A stretch of 62,823 nucleotides of DNA from Halobacteriales archaeon QS_1_68_20 (GTDB lineage Archaea > Halobacteriota > Halobacteria > Halobacteriales > PXRE01). The stretch is taken from the NCBI GenBank assembly GCA_003021085.1, contig PXRE01000026.1:1-62823 (forward strand), written 5' to 3'. The translations under genes were made by a program, and so were the position numbers. Shown piece by piece: positions 16,968 through 25,813 of the stretch. Under the pieces are notes generated by a model. That model ran no database searches and was not told the origin of the DNA. It saw nothing but the letters and a program-made list of their open reading frames with translations. The first letter of the stretch is position 1; the number at the start of each line of letters is the position of its first letter.

Positions 16968-17564
16968 TCACGTCGCCGCTTCTTCCTGGAGGGACTCGTA
17001 CTGGTCAACGAACTGCGCCCGGCAGGACGAGCAGCAGAAGTGATAGGTGGACCCGTCGATGTCGACGGACTCCCCCTCCTCCGAGACGGTGTTGCCGCAC
17101 TCGGCGCACTCCAGGGCGAACGCCTCTCTCCCCAGTCCGGGCGTCCAGTCGGCGTCGGTCAGGATGCGGACGTCGTACTCGCGGACGTCGGTCAGGTCGA
17201 CCGTCTCCTCCAGGAGGTTCCGGGCGTCACCGCCGTCGATGAAGGCGTCGACGACGACGGAGGCGTCGGCGGTCGTGAAGACGTGTTCGACGGCCTCGTG
17301 GGCGGCCAGACGGTCGCGGCCGTCGGCGACTGCGTCGGGTTCGAACGACACCTCGATCAGTACGGGGATGCCGCCGGAGAGCGTCGAGCGGTCGAGGTCG
17401 ACGGTGAACTGGCGGATGACGCCCGCCTCCTGCAGGCGGTCGATGCGGTCGGACACGGTGGGCGGCGAGAGACCAACCTCGTCGGCGATGTCGCTGTAGG
17501 GCCGTCGGCCCTCGTCGACCAGCAGTTCGAGGATCTCCATGTCGGTCTCGTCGAAGTTCGCCAT
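16968..17564 (-). CDS. Lrp/AsnC-type regulator with C-terminal TRASH metal-sensing domain
   Basis: A 198-residue regulator. The N-terminal winged HTH (DMEILELLVDEGRRPYSDIA, then GLSPPTVSDRIDRL, residues about 6-55) is followed by an Lrp-like effector region. The Cys-rich TRASH/YHS motif CAECGNTVSEEG...YHFCCSSC lies near the C-terminus. TRASH regulators sense copper or other heavy metals in archaea, usually beside a copper ATPase and an HMA chaperone. Here the HMA gene is divergently adjacent, but no ATPase is seen. ATG at 17564 is preferred to an upstream TTG. The intergenic GGATCC repeat may be its operator. Confidence 0.88.
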   Translation of the reverse strand: MANFDETDMEILELLVDEGRRPYSDIADEVGLSPPTVSDRIDRLQEAGVIRQFTVDLDRSTLSGGIPVLIEVSFEPDAVADGRDRLAAHEAVEHVFTTADASVVVDAFIDGGDARNLLEETVDLTDVREYDVRILTDADWTPGLGREAFALECAECGNTVSEEGESVDIDGSTYHFCCSSCRAQFVDQYESLQEEAAT

Positions 17565-17600
17565 GGCCGGAAGGTCGTTGGTCAATTAGAAAACACTTTC

Positions 17601-17617
17601 GGATCCGTTTTGGATCC
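17601..17617. promoter_or_regulatory. Paired GGATCC sites between the TRASH regulator and HMA genes
   Basis: GGATCC-GTTTT-GGATCC, two copies of a palindromic hexamer 11 bp apart (centre to centre) in the short divergent intergenic region. It lies about 40 bases upstream of the regulator start and 75 upstream of the chaperone, where an autoregulating Lrp-type dimer would bind. Assignment is by position only. Confidence 0.4.
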
Positions 17618-17689
17618 TGAGGACTGTCTCATCCCGTATTTCGGAAGAAAAGGGAAACGTGATAAGGGGTCCGTGGACAACGTTCGTCT

Positions 17690-17893
17690 ATGGCGATAGA
17701 ACTCACCGTCGATTCGATGACCTGCGAGGGATGCGAGGACATCGTCGAGGGCGCGCTGGAGGACGTCGATGGCGTCGACAGCGCCGAGGCCGACCGGCAC
17801 GAGGACACCGCTACCGTCGAGGGCGACGCCGACGCCGACGACCTGGTCGAGGCGGTCGAGATGGCCGGCTACGAGGGCCAGGTCTCCTCCTGA
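17690..17893 (+). CDS. Heavy-metal-associated (HMA) copper chaperone, CopZ-like
   Basis: A 67-residue ferredoxin-like HMA domain. The metal-binding motif is MTCEGC (MTCxxC), followed by EDIVEGALEDVDGVDSAEAD and a C-terminal AVEMAGYEGQV. It would carry Cu(I) (or Ag/Zn) to a P-type ATPase. That partner is not in the neighbourhood; the next gene is a DMT-family permease. Probably controlled by the divergent TRASH regulator. Confidence 0.9.
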   Translation: MAIELTVDSMTCEGCEDIVEGALEDVDGVDSAEADRHEDTATVEGDADADDLVEAVEMAGYEGQVSS

Positions 17894-17962
17894 TCGGCCG
17901 ACGCCGGGCCGCCCGCGCGAACGCCCTGCCGGGGTCGAAAGCGATAACCCCGACGGGGGCCG

Positions 17963-18895
17963 ATGCCGACCGTGAACCGGTACCGGAACCTGGCGCTGTT
18001 TCTCGGTCTCGCGGCCGTGTGGGGTACCGCCTTCACGGCGATCAAGGCGGGCCTGGAGTACTTCCCGCCGGTGCTGTTCGCGGCCGTCCGCTACGACGTC
18101 GCGGGCGTCGTGATGGTGGCGTACGCGGCGTGGGCCACCGGGCGCTGGCGCCCCGACACACGGGCGGAGTGGTCAGTCGTCGCCGTCAGCGGCGCGTTCA
18201 TGATCGCCGCCTACCACGCGTTCCTGTTCGTCGGCCAGCAGTACGTCACCAGCGCGGTCGCGGCCATCGTGGTCGGGTTGAACCCCGTCCTGACCACGGG
18301 GTTCGCCCGCGCACTGCTCCCGGACGAACGCCTGACGCCCGTCGGGATCGTTGGCCTGCTCCTGGGACTGCTCGGAGTCGCTGTCCTGGCCCAGCCGGAT
18401 CCGTCGAACCTGCTGGACCCCAGCGGCGTGGGCGTCGTGCTGGTGTTCGCGGCCGTCGCGTCGTTCGCGCTCGGGAGCGTGCTCACGAGGCGGTCCGCCG
18501 CGGAACCGGGCATCGAACTCCAGACCGGGTGGTCGATGTTGCTCGGCGCGTTCGCGATGCACGCGATCAGTCTCGGCATCGGCGAGGAGTTCGCCGCGAT
18601 CAGTTGGACGCCCCGTGGCGTCGCCGCGCTGGCGTTCCTGGCGCTGGTCGCCAGCGCACTGGGCTTTTTGATCTACTTCGACCTGCTGGAGCGCCTCGGT
18701 CCGGTGGAGATCAACCTCGTCTCGTACGTCGCGCCACTGTTCGCGGCGTTGACCGGGTTGGTCCTGCTGGGCGAACCGATCACCGTCACGACCGTCGTCG
18801 GCTTCCTGGCCATCGTCGCCGGGTTCGCGCTGGTGAAACGGCGGGCCATCGCCGGGGAACTCGACCGGGTCCAGGAACGACCGACCGGTGACTGA
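17963..18895 (+). CDS. EamA/DMT-superfamily permease
   Basis: A 310-residue protein with about ten membrane helices in two homologous EamA halves: first half AAVWGTAFTAIKAGLEYFPP near residue 15, second half from about residue 150 with VLVFAAVASFALGSVLTRRS. It ends with the typical short basic cytoplasmic tail (ALVKRRAIAGELDR). The substrate (metabolite, amino acid or sugar) cannot be predicted. Confidence 0.88.
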   Translation: MPTVNRYRNLALFLGLAAVWGTAFTAIKAGLEYFPPVLFAAVRYDVAGVVMVAYAAWATGRWRPDTRAEWSVVAVSGAFMIAAYHAFLFVGQQYVTSAVAAIVVGLNPVLTTGFARALLPDERLTPVGIVGLLLGLLGVAVLAQPDPSNLLDPSGVGVVLVFAAVASFALGSVLTRRSAAEPGIELQTGWSMLLGAFAMHAISLGIGEEFAAISWTPRGVAALAFLALVASALGFLIYFDLLERLGPVEINLVSYVAPLFAALTGLVLLGEPITVTTVVGFLAIVAGFALVKRRAIAGELDRVQERPTGD

Positions 18896-18974
18896 CCAGC
18901 GGTGGGCACCAGGAATCGACGGAGGGTGATTCGCCGCCAGCGGGGTGGGCTGGGACCGAGGGGCGGCGGGCGGT

Positions 18975-19238
18975 TCAGCGCGGGTCGTGGTCGTGTCCGG
19001 CGTACAGTGTGAGGAAGTTCAGCCCCAGCAGGACGCCGAGGGCGACGCGCTCGCCGCTGGTGGCGACGCCACCGACGAGGAGGGGAACGTACAGGAACGG
19101 GAGGACCACGGCCGTCCAGAACGCGGCCCGCTCGACGCCCGGGGCGAGCGACCGGGCGACGATCCGGGCCAGGTCCGAGCGGCGACCGTCTGCCTCGTCC
19201 CCTGAGCCGAACAGCGGAGGACCGTCCAGGGTCGACAT
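18975..19238 (-). CDS. Hypothetical two-helix membrane protein (87 aa)
   Basis: Two hydrophobic segments, AAFWTAVVLPFLYVPLLVGG and VALGVLLGLNFLTLYAG, in the C-terminal half, and a short His/Asp tail GHDHDPR. The N-terminal 35 residues are soluble. TTATATGG on the minus strand at about 19266-19273 is a plausible TATA box. No family recognised. Confidence 0.65.
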   Translation of the reverse strand: MSTLDGPPLFGSGDEADGRRSDLARIVARSLAPGVERAAFWTAVVLPFLYVPLLVGGVATSGERVALGVLLGLNFLTLYAGHDHDPR

Positions 19239-19723
19239 GTTCGCATTACCGTAGGAACTCCTCCACCATATAACGGACAGAGCTTTTCGAGAAGTTCGTG
19301 TCGCTTTACGTATTCAGTGACCGTCTTCGGACGTTTTACGACGCCCCTAGCCCGCCCGAGAAATTTTAAAGACCGATCTACTGCGGTATCTCCGCCATGG
19401 CCGATCCCGCAGTGAGAACGCCCGTCGAACGCCGGGCGTGCGATCCGGTGACGAACTGGACCGTCCCGGAGCGGCCAGAAGTCCTTTGGTCCTGGCTCCC
19501 CACTTCCCGACCGGGAACGCGGTCGAACGGCCACGGACATGCTCCCCCCTCCGTGGCGGCAGGCGACGCGTTCCGCACTTTCCCCACTCTCCCCGAGTTC
19601 TCTCTTCGGTGCGCGACCGCTCAGCCACGCGGACGTCACCGCGATCCCCCCGGTTGGAGGACGACGAGTCCCCGGCGTCGAAACACCGATTATTTACTTT
19701 CCCGTGTGGAACCGTCGCCACGG
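19239..19723. other. 485-base intergenic region with two + strand TATA-like boxes
   Basis: ATTTTAAAG at about 19366 and GATTATTTAC at about 19688 both face trkH. The second sits the usual distance before the trkH ATG. The first would start an RNA near 19395, over 300 bases earlier. A 7-bp hairpin ACGCCCG...CGGGCGT lies near 19416-19438. In-frame codons between the boxes do not look coding. It could be a long leader or a small RNA; I recognise no RNA family. Confidence 0.35.
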
Positions 19724-21316
19724 ATGAACGACGGGTACCGGGTCGTCTTGCGTGACCTCGGACGGATGCTGCAAGTTCTGGCCGCCATCCTCGCCGCGTC
19801 ACTCCCGATTCCGGTGGTCTGGGGCGAGTTCTACGCCGTGCCGGCCCTGGTCGCGTCTGCACTGTTCCCGCTGGCCGTGGGGACGTACCTGAAGCGACGG
19901 TACGCGGGCGCGGACGACCCCGGAAAGCTCCACGGCATGATGATCGCGGCCTCGGGGTGGTTCCAGGTCGCCGTGTTCGGCACGCTCCCGTTCCTGCTGG
20001 TGTCGTGGACCGTCGCGGTCGATCCCTTCCCGTGGCCGCTGTCGGTCCCCGCGGGCGCCGGATCGGAGACGCTGGCCGCGTTCCGGGATCCGCTGAACGG
20101 CTTCTTCGAGTCGATGTCCGGGTTCACGGGGACGGGCCTGACGATGACCGACGACGAGGGGGCGCTCCCGGCCACCGTGCAGTGGTGGCGGACGCTCACC
20201 GAGTGGGTCGGCGGCGTCGGCGTGATCGTCCTGACGACGGCGATCCTGGCGCGGCCCGGGAGCGGGTCGCTCACCCTCTACGAGAGCGAGGCTCGCTCGG
20301 AGAAGATCCACCCCAGCATCGTCTCGACGGTGCGGACTATCTGGTGGATCTTCCTCCTCTTTACGTTCCTGTCGATCACGATCCTCTGGCTGGCGGGGAT
20401 GCCGCCCTGGGACGCAATCAACCACGGGATGACCGGCCTCTCGACGGGCGGGTTCAGCGTCACCGACGCCAGCATCGGGGAGTACGACAGCCCCCTCGTC
20501 GACTTCGCCATGATCCCCATCATGTTGCTGGGGAGCATCGCCTTCCCCGTCCACTACCTGATGCTCCGGGGCGACATCAGGAACCTCTACACGGACCTCC
20601 AGACGCGGTGGCTGTTCGGGTACCTCGCGCTCGGGTCGGTCGCGCTGATCGGGCTGCTGTTGCTCGACGGGACCTACCAGACCGAGCAGGTCGTACTCGC
20701 CGACGGCGACCTCGTGTTGAACGGCTTCGGCGCGACGCTGTTCCAGACGGTCCGGTACGGCCTGTTCCAGTTCGTCTCGGCGGGCACCTGCACCGGGTTC
20801 GGCACGACCGGCGTCAGCGACTGGTCGGCGGCCTCGCAGTTGACCATGAGTTTCGCCATGGTCGTGGGCGCGGCCGCCGGGTCGACCGTCGGGGGGATCA
20901 AACTCGTCCGTCTGGCGACGCTGGTCAAGGGGACGGCGTTCCGCATCCGCGACGTGTTCTACCCGGACTCGGCGGTGCGGTACTTCGAGATGAACGGGCG
21001 CCGACTCTCCGAGACCGAGGCGAGCCGCGAGTTCGAGGAGGCGGCGATCATCGCGTTCCTCTGGGTGGTCTTCCTCGGGGTCGGCCTCGCGGTGCTCCTG
21101 TTGACCGCCCCCACCGGCGTCACCCTGGAGAACGCCGTCTTCGAGATCACCAGCGCCCAGGGCAACGTCGGTCTGTCGGCGGGCATCACCGGGCCGGGAA
21201 TGGCGACCCCGGCGAAGGTCGTCTTCCTGTTCAACATGTGGATCGGGCGACTGGAGATCATCCCCGTGCTCGTGTTACTGCGGGCCGTCTTCAAGCGCGG
21301 AGGGATGTACGCGTGA
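19724..21316 (+). CDS. trkH: TrkH-family potassium uptake channel subunit
   Basis: A 530-residue membrane protein. All four P-loop filter segments are visible: MSGFTGTGLTM, GLSTGGFSV, GTCTGFGTTG and AQGNVGLSAG. The central motif with Gly in each repeat defines the K+ filter of TrkH/KtrB. The start MNDGYRVVLRDLG is chosen because it follows a TATA-like GATTATTTAC at leaderless spacing; the open frame extends upstream without protein-like composition. It forms a K+ uptake locus with the next two genes, important for salt-in osmoadaptation. Confidence 0.93.
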   Translation: MNDGYRVVLRDLGRMLQVLAAILAASLPIPVVWGEFYAVPALVASALFPLAVGTYLKRRYAGADDPGKLHGMMIAASGWFQVAVFGTLPFLLVSWTVAVDPFPWPLSVPAGAGSETLAAFRDPLNGFFESMSGFTGTGLTMTDDEGALPATVQWWRTLTEWVGGVGVIVLTTAILARPGSGSLTLYESEARSEKIHPSIVSTVRTIWWIFLLFTFLSITILWLAGMPPWDAINHGMTGLSTGGFSVTDASIGEYDSPLVDFAMIPIMLLGSIAFPVHYLMLRGDIRNLYTDLQTRWLFGYLALGSVALIGLLLLDGTYQTEQVVLADGDLVLNGFGATLFQTVRYGLFQFVSAGTCTGFGTTGVSDWSAASQLTMSFAMVVGAAAGSTVGGIKLVRLATLVKGTAFRIRDVFYPDSAVRYFEMNGRRLSETEASREFEEAAIIAFLWVVFLGVGLAVLLLTAPTGVTLENAVFEITSAQGNVGLSAGITGPGMATPAKVVFLFNMWIGRLEIIPVLVLLRAVFKRGGMYA

Positions 21317-21570
21317 CCGACGACGACAGTGAGACCGACTGGATGCCACGGAATCTGCCGGTCGTCGGCCGGGCACTGGCCTTCGGCCCGGGGGATCCGC
21401 TGTACGACGTGCTCCTGATCGCGGGCCCGCTCGTGGTGCTGATCCTGGCTCTCGCGGGCCGCAACGTCGTCACCGTCGCGCTGGCGGCGGGCTACGTCGT
21501 CGGCTTCGTCGCCGTCCTCGCGTACCACGTGTCCCCGGCCGACGACCGGGACGGCGGACCGGATCGCTGA
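21313..21570 (+). CDS. Small two-helix membrane protein coupled to TrkH (85 aa)
   Basis: Starts with GTG overlapping the trkH stop (GTGA), so it is translationally coupled. Sequence: soluble N-terminus TDDDSETDWMPRNLPVVGR, then two hydrophobic helices (LLIAGPLVVLILALAG and VTVALAAGYVVGFVAVLAYH). Tight coupling between TrkH and TrkA suggests a regulatory or assembly subunit of the Trk system. No described family recognised. Confidence 0.75.
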   Translation: MTDDDSETDWMPRNLPVVGRALAFGPGDPLYDVLLIAGPLVVLILALAGRNVVTVALAAGYVVGFVAVLAYHVSPADDRDGGPDR

Positions 21571-21607
21571 CGAAGCGCATATGTGCGCCCGGGCGCTTGC
21601 CCCGTCC

Positions 21608-22279
21608 ATGTACCTCATCGTCGTCGGGGCCGGGGAAATCGGAACGCCGCTGCTGGAGATGGCCACCGCCGCCGGCCACGAAGTCGTCGCCGTCGAAAAC
21701 GACGAGGAGCGGGCCGACGAGGCCGCCGGTCGGTTCGATTGCCTGGTGTTGAACGACGACGCAACGGGCAAGGAGACGCTGGAGGACGCTGGCGCCGAGC
21801 GAGCGGATGCCATCGTCAGCACCACCGACCGGGACGCCGTCAACGTCATGGTGATGCTCCTGGCCGAAGAGTTCGGTATCCCCCAGCGGGTGTCGGTCGT
21901 CCGGGACGCCGAACACATGGACATGTTCCGCCAGATCGGCGTCCACACCATCGAGAACCCCCAGCAACTCATCGCGGAGTACCTCTTCCGGGCGGTCCAG
22001 CGCCCCTCCGTGCAGGACTTCATGCACCTGGCCGGCGACGCGGAGGTGTTCGAGATCACGGTCGGCGAGGACGCGCCCATCGCCGAGATGAACCTGATCG
22101 ACGCCGACGAGCAGGGCCTGCTCGGCGAGGACGTGCTCGTGGTCGCCCTCGAACGGGGCGACGAAACCATCACTCCCAAGGGTCGCACGGTCGTCCACGC
22201 CGGCGACGTCGCCACGGTGTTCTCCAAGCATGGATTCGATCCCGGCGTGCTGGAAGTGTTCACCGGCGAGCGACGGTAG
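21608..22279 (+). CDS. trkA: TrkA-type NAD-binding K+ channel regulator
   Basis: A 223-residue RCK protein. The Rossmann motif VVGAGEIGTPLLEMA with an acidic VEND after strand 2 predicts NAD(H) binding (RCK_N, residues 1-120). A TrkA_C domain follows (VFEITVGEDAPIAEMNL to the end). It gates TrkH in response to the nucleotide state. It has a single RCK unit, unlike bacterial TrkA with two. Same operon as trkH. Confidence 0.92.
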   Translation: MYLIVVGAGEIGTPLLEMATAAGHEVVAVENDEERADEAAGRFDCLVLNDDATGKETLEDAGAERADAIVSTTDRDAVNVMVMLLAEEFGIPQRVSVVRDAEHMDMFRQIGVHTIENPQQLIAEYLFRAVQRPSVQDFMHLAGDAEVFEITVGEDAPIAEMNLIDADEQGLLGEDVLVVALERGDETITPKGRTVVHAGDVATVFSKHGFDPGVLEVFTGERR

Positions 22280-22424
22280 GCCGCCGTCGACGCGACCCAC
22301 GACAGTTCTCTGCCCAGTCCGCGTCCGAGACGGGGGGCGGTGCTCGATTCGAGGGCCGGGCGGTATTCGGCCACTGGGACGGAAATGCGACGATACAAAA
22401 CCCCGGACCCCGAACTGCCGGGTC

Positions 22425-22913
22425 ATGGCGAACGTTCGGAACGGCGTGGCCGGGGTCCGCCCGTCCAACCGCCAGCTCCGCGTCCTGGCGGGGGTTCTGG
22501 CCTACGTCGTGGCTGCGTTGCACCTGCTGCACCCCGACATCGGGGTCCCGAGACTCGTGTTGATCTTCGACGCGGGGATCGCACTGCTCCAGTACGACCC
22601 CCGGCCGCTGGCGTTCGTGCTTTCGGGACTGATCCTCGTCTTCGGGGTGAACCTGGGCCTGGTCGGGTATCCGCGGAAACCGCTGTACGTCGGCGGGATG
22701 GCGCTCGTGGCGACGTTCTTCCTGGGGTACTTCCTCTGGCACCTCACGGGCCACGGGGGGTTCCTCCCGGTCCGGGAACCCCTGTTCCACGGCATGACGC
22801 CCCTGGAGGCGGTCCTGGCGCACCTCAGCACGGACCTGTGGGCCGCGACGGCGAAACTCGCGGAGGCGGCGCTTTTGGCCACGCTCGCGATGCTGTACAG
22901 GCGAGAGTTCTGA
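22425..22913 (+). CDS. Hypothetical four-helix membrane protein (162 aa)
   Basis: Hydrophobic segments LAGVLAYVVAALHLLHP, PLAFVLSGLILVFGVNLGLV, VGGMALVATFFLGYFLWHLT and a C-terminal LAEAALLATLAMLY. Conserved-looking His residues are in HLLHP, HLTGHGG and FHG. No family assigned with confidence. The TATA-like GATACAAAAC at about 22392 precedes the ATG. Confidence 0.7.
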   Translation: MANVRNGVAGVRPSNRQLRVLAGVLAYVVAALHLLHPDIGVPRLVLIFDAGIALLQYDPRPLAFVLSGLILVFGVNLGLVGYPRKPLYVGGMALVATFFLGYFLWHLTGHGGFLPVREPLFHGMTPLEAVLAHLSTDLWAATAKLAEAALLATLAMLYRREF

Positions 22914-22947
22914 GGAGTCGAGCAGTGGCGGTGAGCGAAGCCCGGAG

Positions 22948-23541
22948 TTACCGCCGGACGCCCTCGACGTAGGTCTGGTCGTGGTCGGGGAAGACTTCCT
23001 CGACGGCCTCCTCGCCGTGTTCGTCCGCCAGTAGCGCGCGCAGTTCCGCCTCGTAGTCGGCCCGCCGTATCTCCTCGCTCGGCCCGACGGTCACGTCGAG
23101 GGTGGCGTCGACCAGGCGGTCGACGGCGCTTCGACCGAACCCCGACAGCGGCGCGATGTAGTCGACGCCGTGGCGGTCTTCGAGGCTCTGGACCTGCGCC
23201 CGCGAGACGGTCGGCACCCGGTCGTCCCGGCGGGTGCCGTCGGCCACGGCGTCGAAGTCCTCGGCCGCGGCCGTCTCCAGGGCGTGGACGTGGACCTGCT
23301 GGATGCCGTTGCGGGGGTACCCGTCCTCGACCATCTGTTCGACGGCATCCTCGGCCACCGACCGGTCCAGATCCAGCGGCTGGAAGTCGAACCCGGCGCC
23401 CTGGGCGCTCCCCCTGGCGTGTTCCCAGTCGTCGGTCACGCCGAACCGCGCCGTCAACAGGGTGAGGTCGTAGAAGTCCGCCAGCAGCAGCGCCGCCAGC
23501 GTCGAGTCTTTCCCGCCGCTGTAGAGTAGCCCGCAGTCCAT
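22948..23541 (-). CDS. PP-loop ATPase (asparagine-synthase/alpha-hydrolase-like)
   Basis: A 197-residue protein with an N-terminal PP-loop YSGGKDSTLAALLL, the pyrophosphate-binding motif of N-type ATP pyrophosphatases. A later VDYIAPLSGFGRSAVDRLVD contains a second conserved loop. Members include tRNA-thiolation and diphthamide-like enzymes. This short form is common in haloarchaea next to PDCD5-like and S19e genes, suggesting a translation-related role (inference). The stop of the PDCD5-like gene is 13 bases upstream, so it is in the same operon. Confidence 0.82.
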   Translation of the reverse strand: MDCGLLYSGGKDSTLAALLLADFYDLTLLTARFGVTDDWEHARGSAQGAGFDFQPLDLDRSVAEDAVEQMVEDGYPRNGIQQVHVHALETAAAEDFDAVADGTRRDDRVPTVSRAQVQSLEDRHGVDYIAPLSGFGRSAVDRLVDATLDVTVGPSEEIRRADYEAELRALLADEHGEEAVEEVFPDHDQTYVEGVRR

Positions 23542-23554
23542 CGTCCTCCCGGAG

Positions 23555-23908
23555 TCACCGCCGCCGGATGTTGAAGTCCTGCGAGTCCGGCTTCAACTCC
23601 TTGAGCAGCTCCCGCATCTTGTCCTCGTCGATCTTGCCCTGGATGCGGCCGCTACGGGCCAGGGCGATCAACTGTTGCTCGACCTGCTCGGCGAACTGCG
23701 GTTTGGACATTCGGATGGTGTTGAGGCGCTTGCGCGCGCCGTCGGTGAGGTGCTGGCGCAGGATGGCCTGCTTCTGGGCCTCGGCCTGCTGGCGCTGGGC
23801 CTCCATCTGCTCTTCGGCCTGCTCTCCACCTGCCTTGTCCTGCAGTTCCTCCATGCGCTCCTGCCGGAGCTTCTCGAGTTCGTCGTCGTCGTCTGGGCTA
23901 CCGCTCAT
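23555..23908 (-). CDS. PDCD5-family DNA-binding protein
   Basis: A 117-residue protein. An acidic, helical N-terminus ([20 protein letters not shown]) and a Gln/Glu-rich coiled stretch precede the conserved core [20 protein letters not shown] and RMRE-like [17 protein letters not shown]. It matches archaeal homologues of PDCD5 (Methanothermobacter MTH1615 type). ATG at 23908 gives the family length; upstream in-frame codons overlap the S19e-side spacer. Co-operonic with S19e. Confidence 0.9.
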   Translation of the reverse strand: MSGSPDDDDELEKLRQERMEELQDKAGGEQAEEQMEAQRQQAEAQKQAILRQHLTDGARKRLNTIRMSKPQFAEQVEQQLIALARSGRIQGKIDEDKMRELLKELKPDSQDFNIRRR

Positions 23909-24078
23909 GCTACTGGTACCTTTCGCACACGGGCGCAAAATCATTTCGGACCGACCCGTCCCCGCCGTCGTCCCCGCGCTCACCGTCACTCTCGTGGCCC
24001 GAACCGGGCCCGTCGCCTCTGGATCGGACGGCCGCGCCGCTGGCGGACGAGTTCGCGCGTAGAAGTCGGGAGCGAACG

Positions 24079-24534
24079 TCAGGCGTACCGTTCGAGTTCC
24101 GGGCGGTCCAGGTCGTCGAGGACGTCGCCGGCGGTCTCGTCCAGCAGGCTCCGGCCCTCGGAGGTGACGCGCCTGCCCTCGCCTTCGGTGTCGGCGACGT
24201 ACCCGGCGTCCTCCAGCTGCTGGAGGATGGTCCGGATGACGTTGCGGCTACCGTCGGTCCGGCGGTCCGGCGCGACGCGGTACCGGTTCGAGCCGTTCTT
24301 CTTCCCGCCGTACTCGGTGCCCAGGCGCTGGACGCCGACCGGGCCGTCGACGGCGACCTTCCGGAGGACGCTGGCCGCGCGTCGGTTCCAGAAGTCGTCC
24401 TGCTCGGGCGGCAGTTCCTTGCCGTCGCCGGTCTTGGCGTATGCCATCCACTCCGGTTCCTCCAGGTCGTCGGCGAGCCGGTCGGCGAGCTCGTCGATGA
24501 GCGCCTCCGCCGGCACGTCGTAGAGGGTTACCAT
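24079..24534 (-). CDS. rps19e: 30S ribosomal protein S19e
   Basis: A 151-residue archaeal/eukaryotic-type small-subunit protein: [20 protein letters not shown] at the N-terminus, [20 protein letters not shown] (the W-Y/F-RAAS-LRK signature) and [19 protein letters not shown] at the C-terminal winged-helix part. It functions in 40S-like subunit maturation. The minus-strand TATA-like CTTAAATGC (about 24556-24566) lies about 25 bases before the ATG, so the mRNA is nearly leaderless. First gene of an operon with the PDCD5-like and PP-loop genes. Confidence 0.95.
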   Translation of the reverse strand: MVTLYDVPAEALIDELADRLADDLEEPEWMAYAKTGDGKELPPEQDDFWNRRAASVLRKVAVDGPVGVQRLGTEYGGKKNGSNRYRVAPDRRTDGSRNVIRTILQQLEDAGYVADTEGEGRRVTSEGRSLLDETAGDVLDDLDRPELERYA

Positions 24535-25643
24535 ATGGGGACACGTTCCCCTCGCCAGCATTTAAGAGCATCGTATCGGTGGCAGAGACGACCGACGAGC
24601 ACCGACGACCTCCGCTCAGTCCGCCCCGGCGGTCGTGGTACCCTTGGCGGTGAGTAGGTCGCGGCGCGGTGCAACACGACGGCTGCGCCCGCTGCCGCGG
24701 CGGGGATGCCGGCCAGCGCGACCAGTAGTGCAATGAGCACGCCGTCCAGTGCCCCGAGACCGCCCGGCAACGGGGTAACGCCGGCGATGCTGGAGACGGG
24801 GATGGCGACCAGCACCACCGGGAAGTCGACAGGGTACCCCAGCGCGTACAGTCCGAGCCACAGCGAGGTCATGATCCCCAGCCACCCCAGCGCCGACAGG
24901 GACATGGCGATGCCGAGCCGGTACCGGTCGGAGGCCACGCGGTCCAGCGCGCCGAAGAACGACTGGACGCGCTCGCGAACGACGTCACCGTCCGGCGTCG
25001 AGCGCCCGGGCAACAGTCGACCGACGATCCGGACGATCGGCGACAGGATCTTCACGACCCCGGACTCGACCGCCTCGCGGTGGCGCCAGCCGAGGTACGC
25101 CAGCACCGGCACGGCGACGGCGAGCGCCGCGACGACGCCCGTGGCGATGAGCAGTTGCCGACCGAAGGTGATCTGGGTGGCGAAGTACGCCAGACCGATC
25201 CCGGCAAACCCGATGGTGGGCACGAAGTGCAGGGCGTCGACGCTGGCGATGGCCGCGAGGCCGGTCTCGTACTCGGCGTCCGAGGACCGCGAAATGACGT
25301 AGGCGGTCACCGGTTCCCCGCCGGCCTGCCCGAACGGCGTCACGTTGTTGGCGAACACCGCCGCGGAGAACGTCAAAAACGACTTGAGGACGCCGATCCG
25401 CACGCCCATGCTGGACAGGACGAGTTTGAGCGCCAGCCCCCAGCAGAACAGCCACCCCAGCGCGACGGGGACCATCACCGTCACGACCGATGCGTCCGCC
25501 ATCGAGATCGTCGCCACCATGTCGTCGACGCCGATCACCCAGAACGTGACCGCGAGCACGGCCAGCGCCGCTGCGAACCCGATGACGGTCGCCTGCCGGT
25601 CCCCGACCAGACTCATACCAGCACGGTCAGTTCCGACGCTCAT
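24528..25643 (-). CDS. UPF0104 / lysylphosphatidylglycerol synthase-TM family protein, 3' end damaged
   Basis: Multi-pass membrane protein with the family motifs FGQAGGEPVTAYVI (about residue 120) and PLPGGLGALDGVLIALLVAL (about 290). Relatives include the archaeal glycosylation enzyme AglD and flippase-like proteins. After VVLHRAATY, where family members have a last membrane helix, the frame reads SPPRVPRPPGRTERRS and runs through the S19e promoter to overlap the S19e ATG. One frame over there is a short end (LLTAKGTTTAGAD) that stops at 24616. A frameshift or truncation near 24660 is likely. Start at 25643; 25616 is possible. Confidence 0.75.
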   Translation of the reverse strand: MSVGTDRAGMSLVGDRQATVIGFAAALAVLAVTFWVIGVDDMVATISMADASVVTVMVPVALGWLFCWGLALKLVLSSMGVRIGVLKSFLTFSAAVFANNVTPFGQAGGEPVTAYVISRSSDAEYETGLAAIASVDALHFVPTIGFAGIGLAYFATQITFGRQLLIATGVVAALAVAVPVLAYLGWRHREAVESGVVKILSPIVRIVGRLLPGRSTPDGDVVRERVQSFFGALDRVASDRYRLGIAMSLSALGWLGIMTSLWLGLYALGYPVDFPVVLVAIPVSSIAGVTPLPGGLGALDGVLIALLVALAGIPAAAAGAAVVLHRAATYSPPRVPRPPGRTERRSSVLVGRLCHRYDALKCWRGERVPIW

Positions 25644-25813
25644 GAATACACCGGATCGGTCTCGCCGGGGGAAATCGGCCGTCGTCGACGAGTAGAACGT
25701 CTGACATGTACGTCTGGCCGGGCGAGAGCGCCAACGGGGCCGCCGACGTGACCGTTCCCGGCCGGCCACCACGACCGGCGGACTCTTTAGGTCCCGTCAC
25801 GCAACCTGTCGGC

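Noticed and set aside
19397..19723. 109-codon upstream extension of TrkH.
   Set aside because: Composition is not that of a membrane or halophilic protein, and a TATA-like box sits just before the shorter ATG at 19724.
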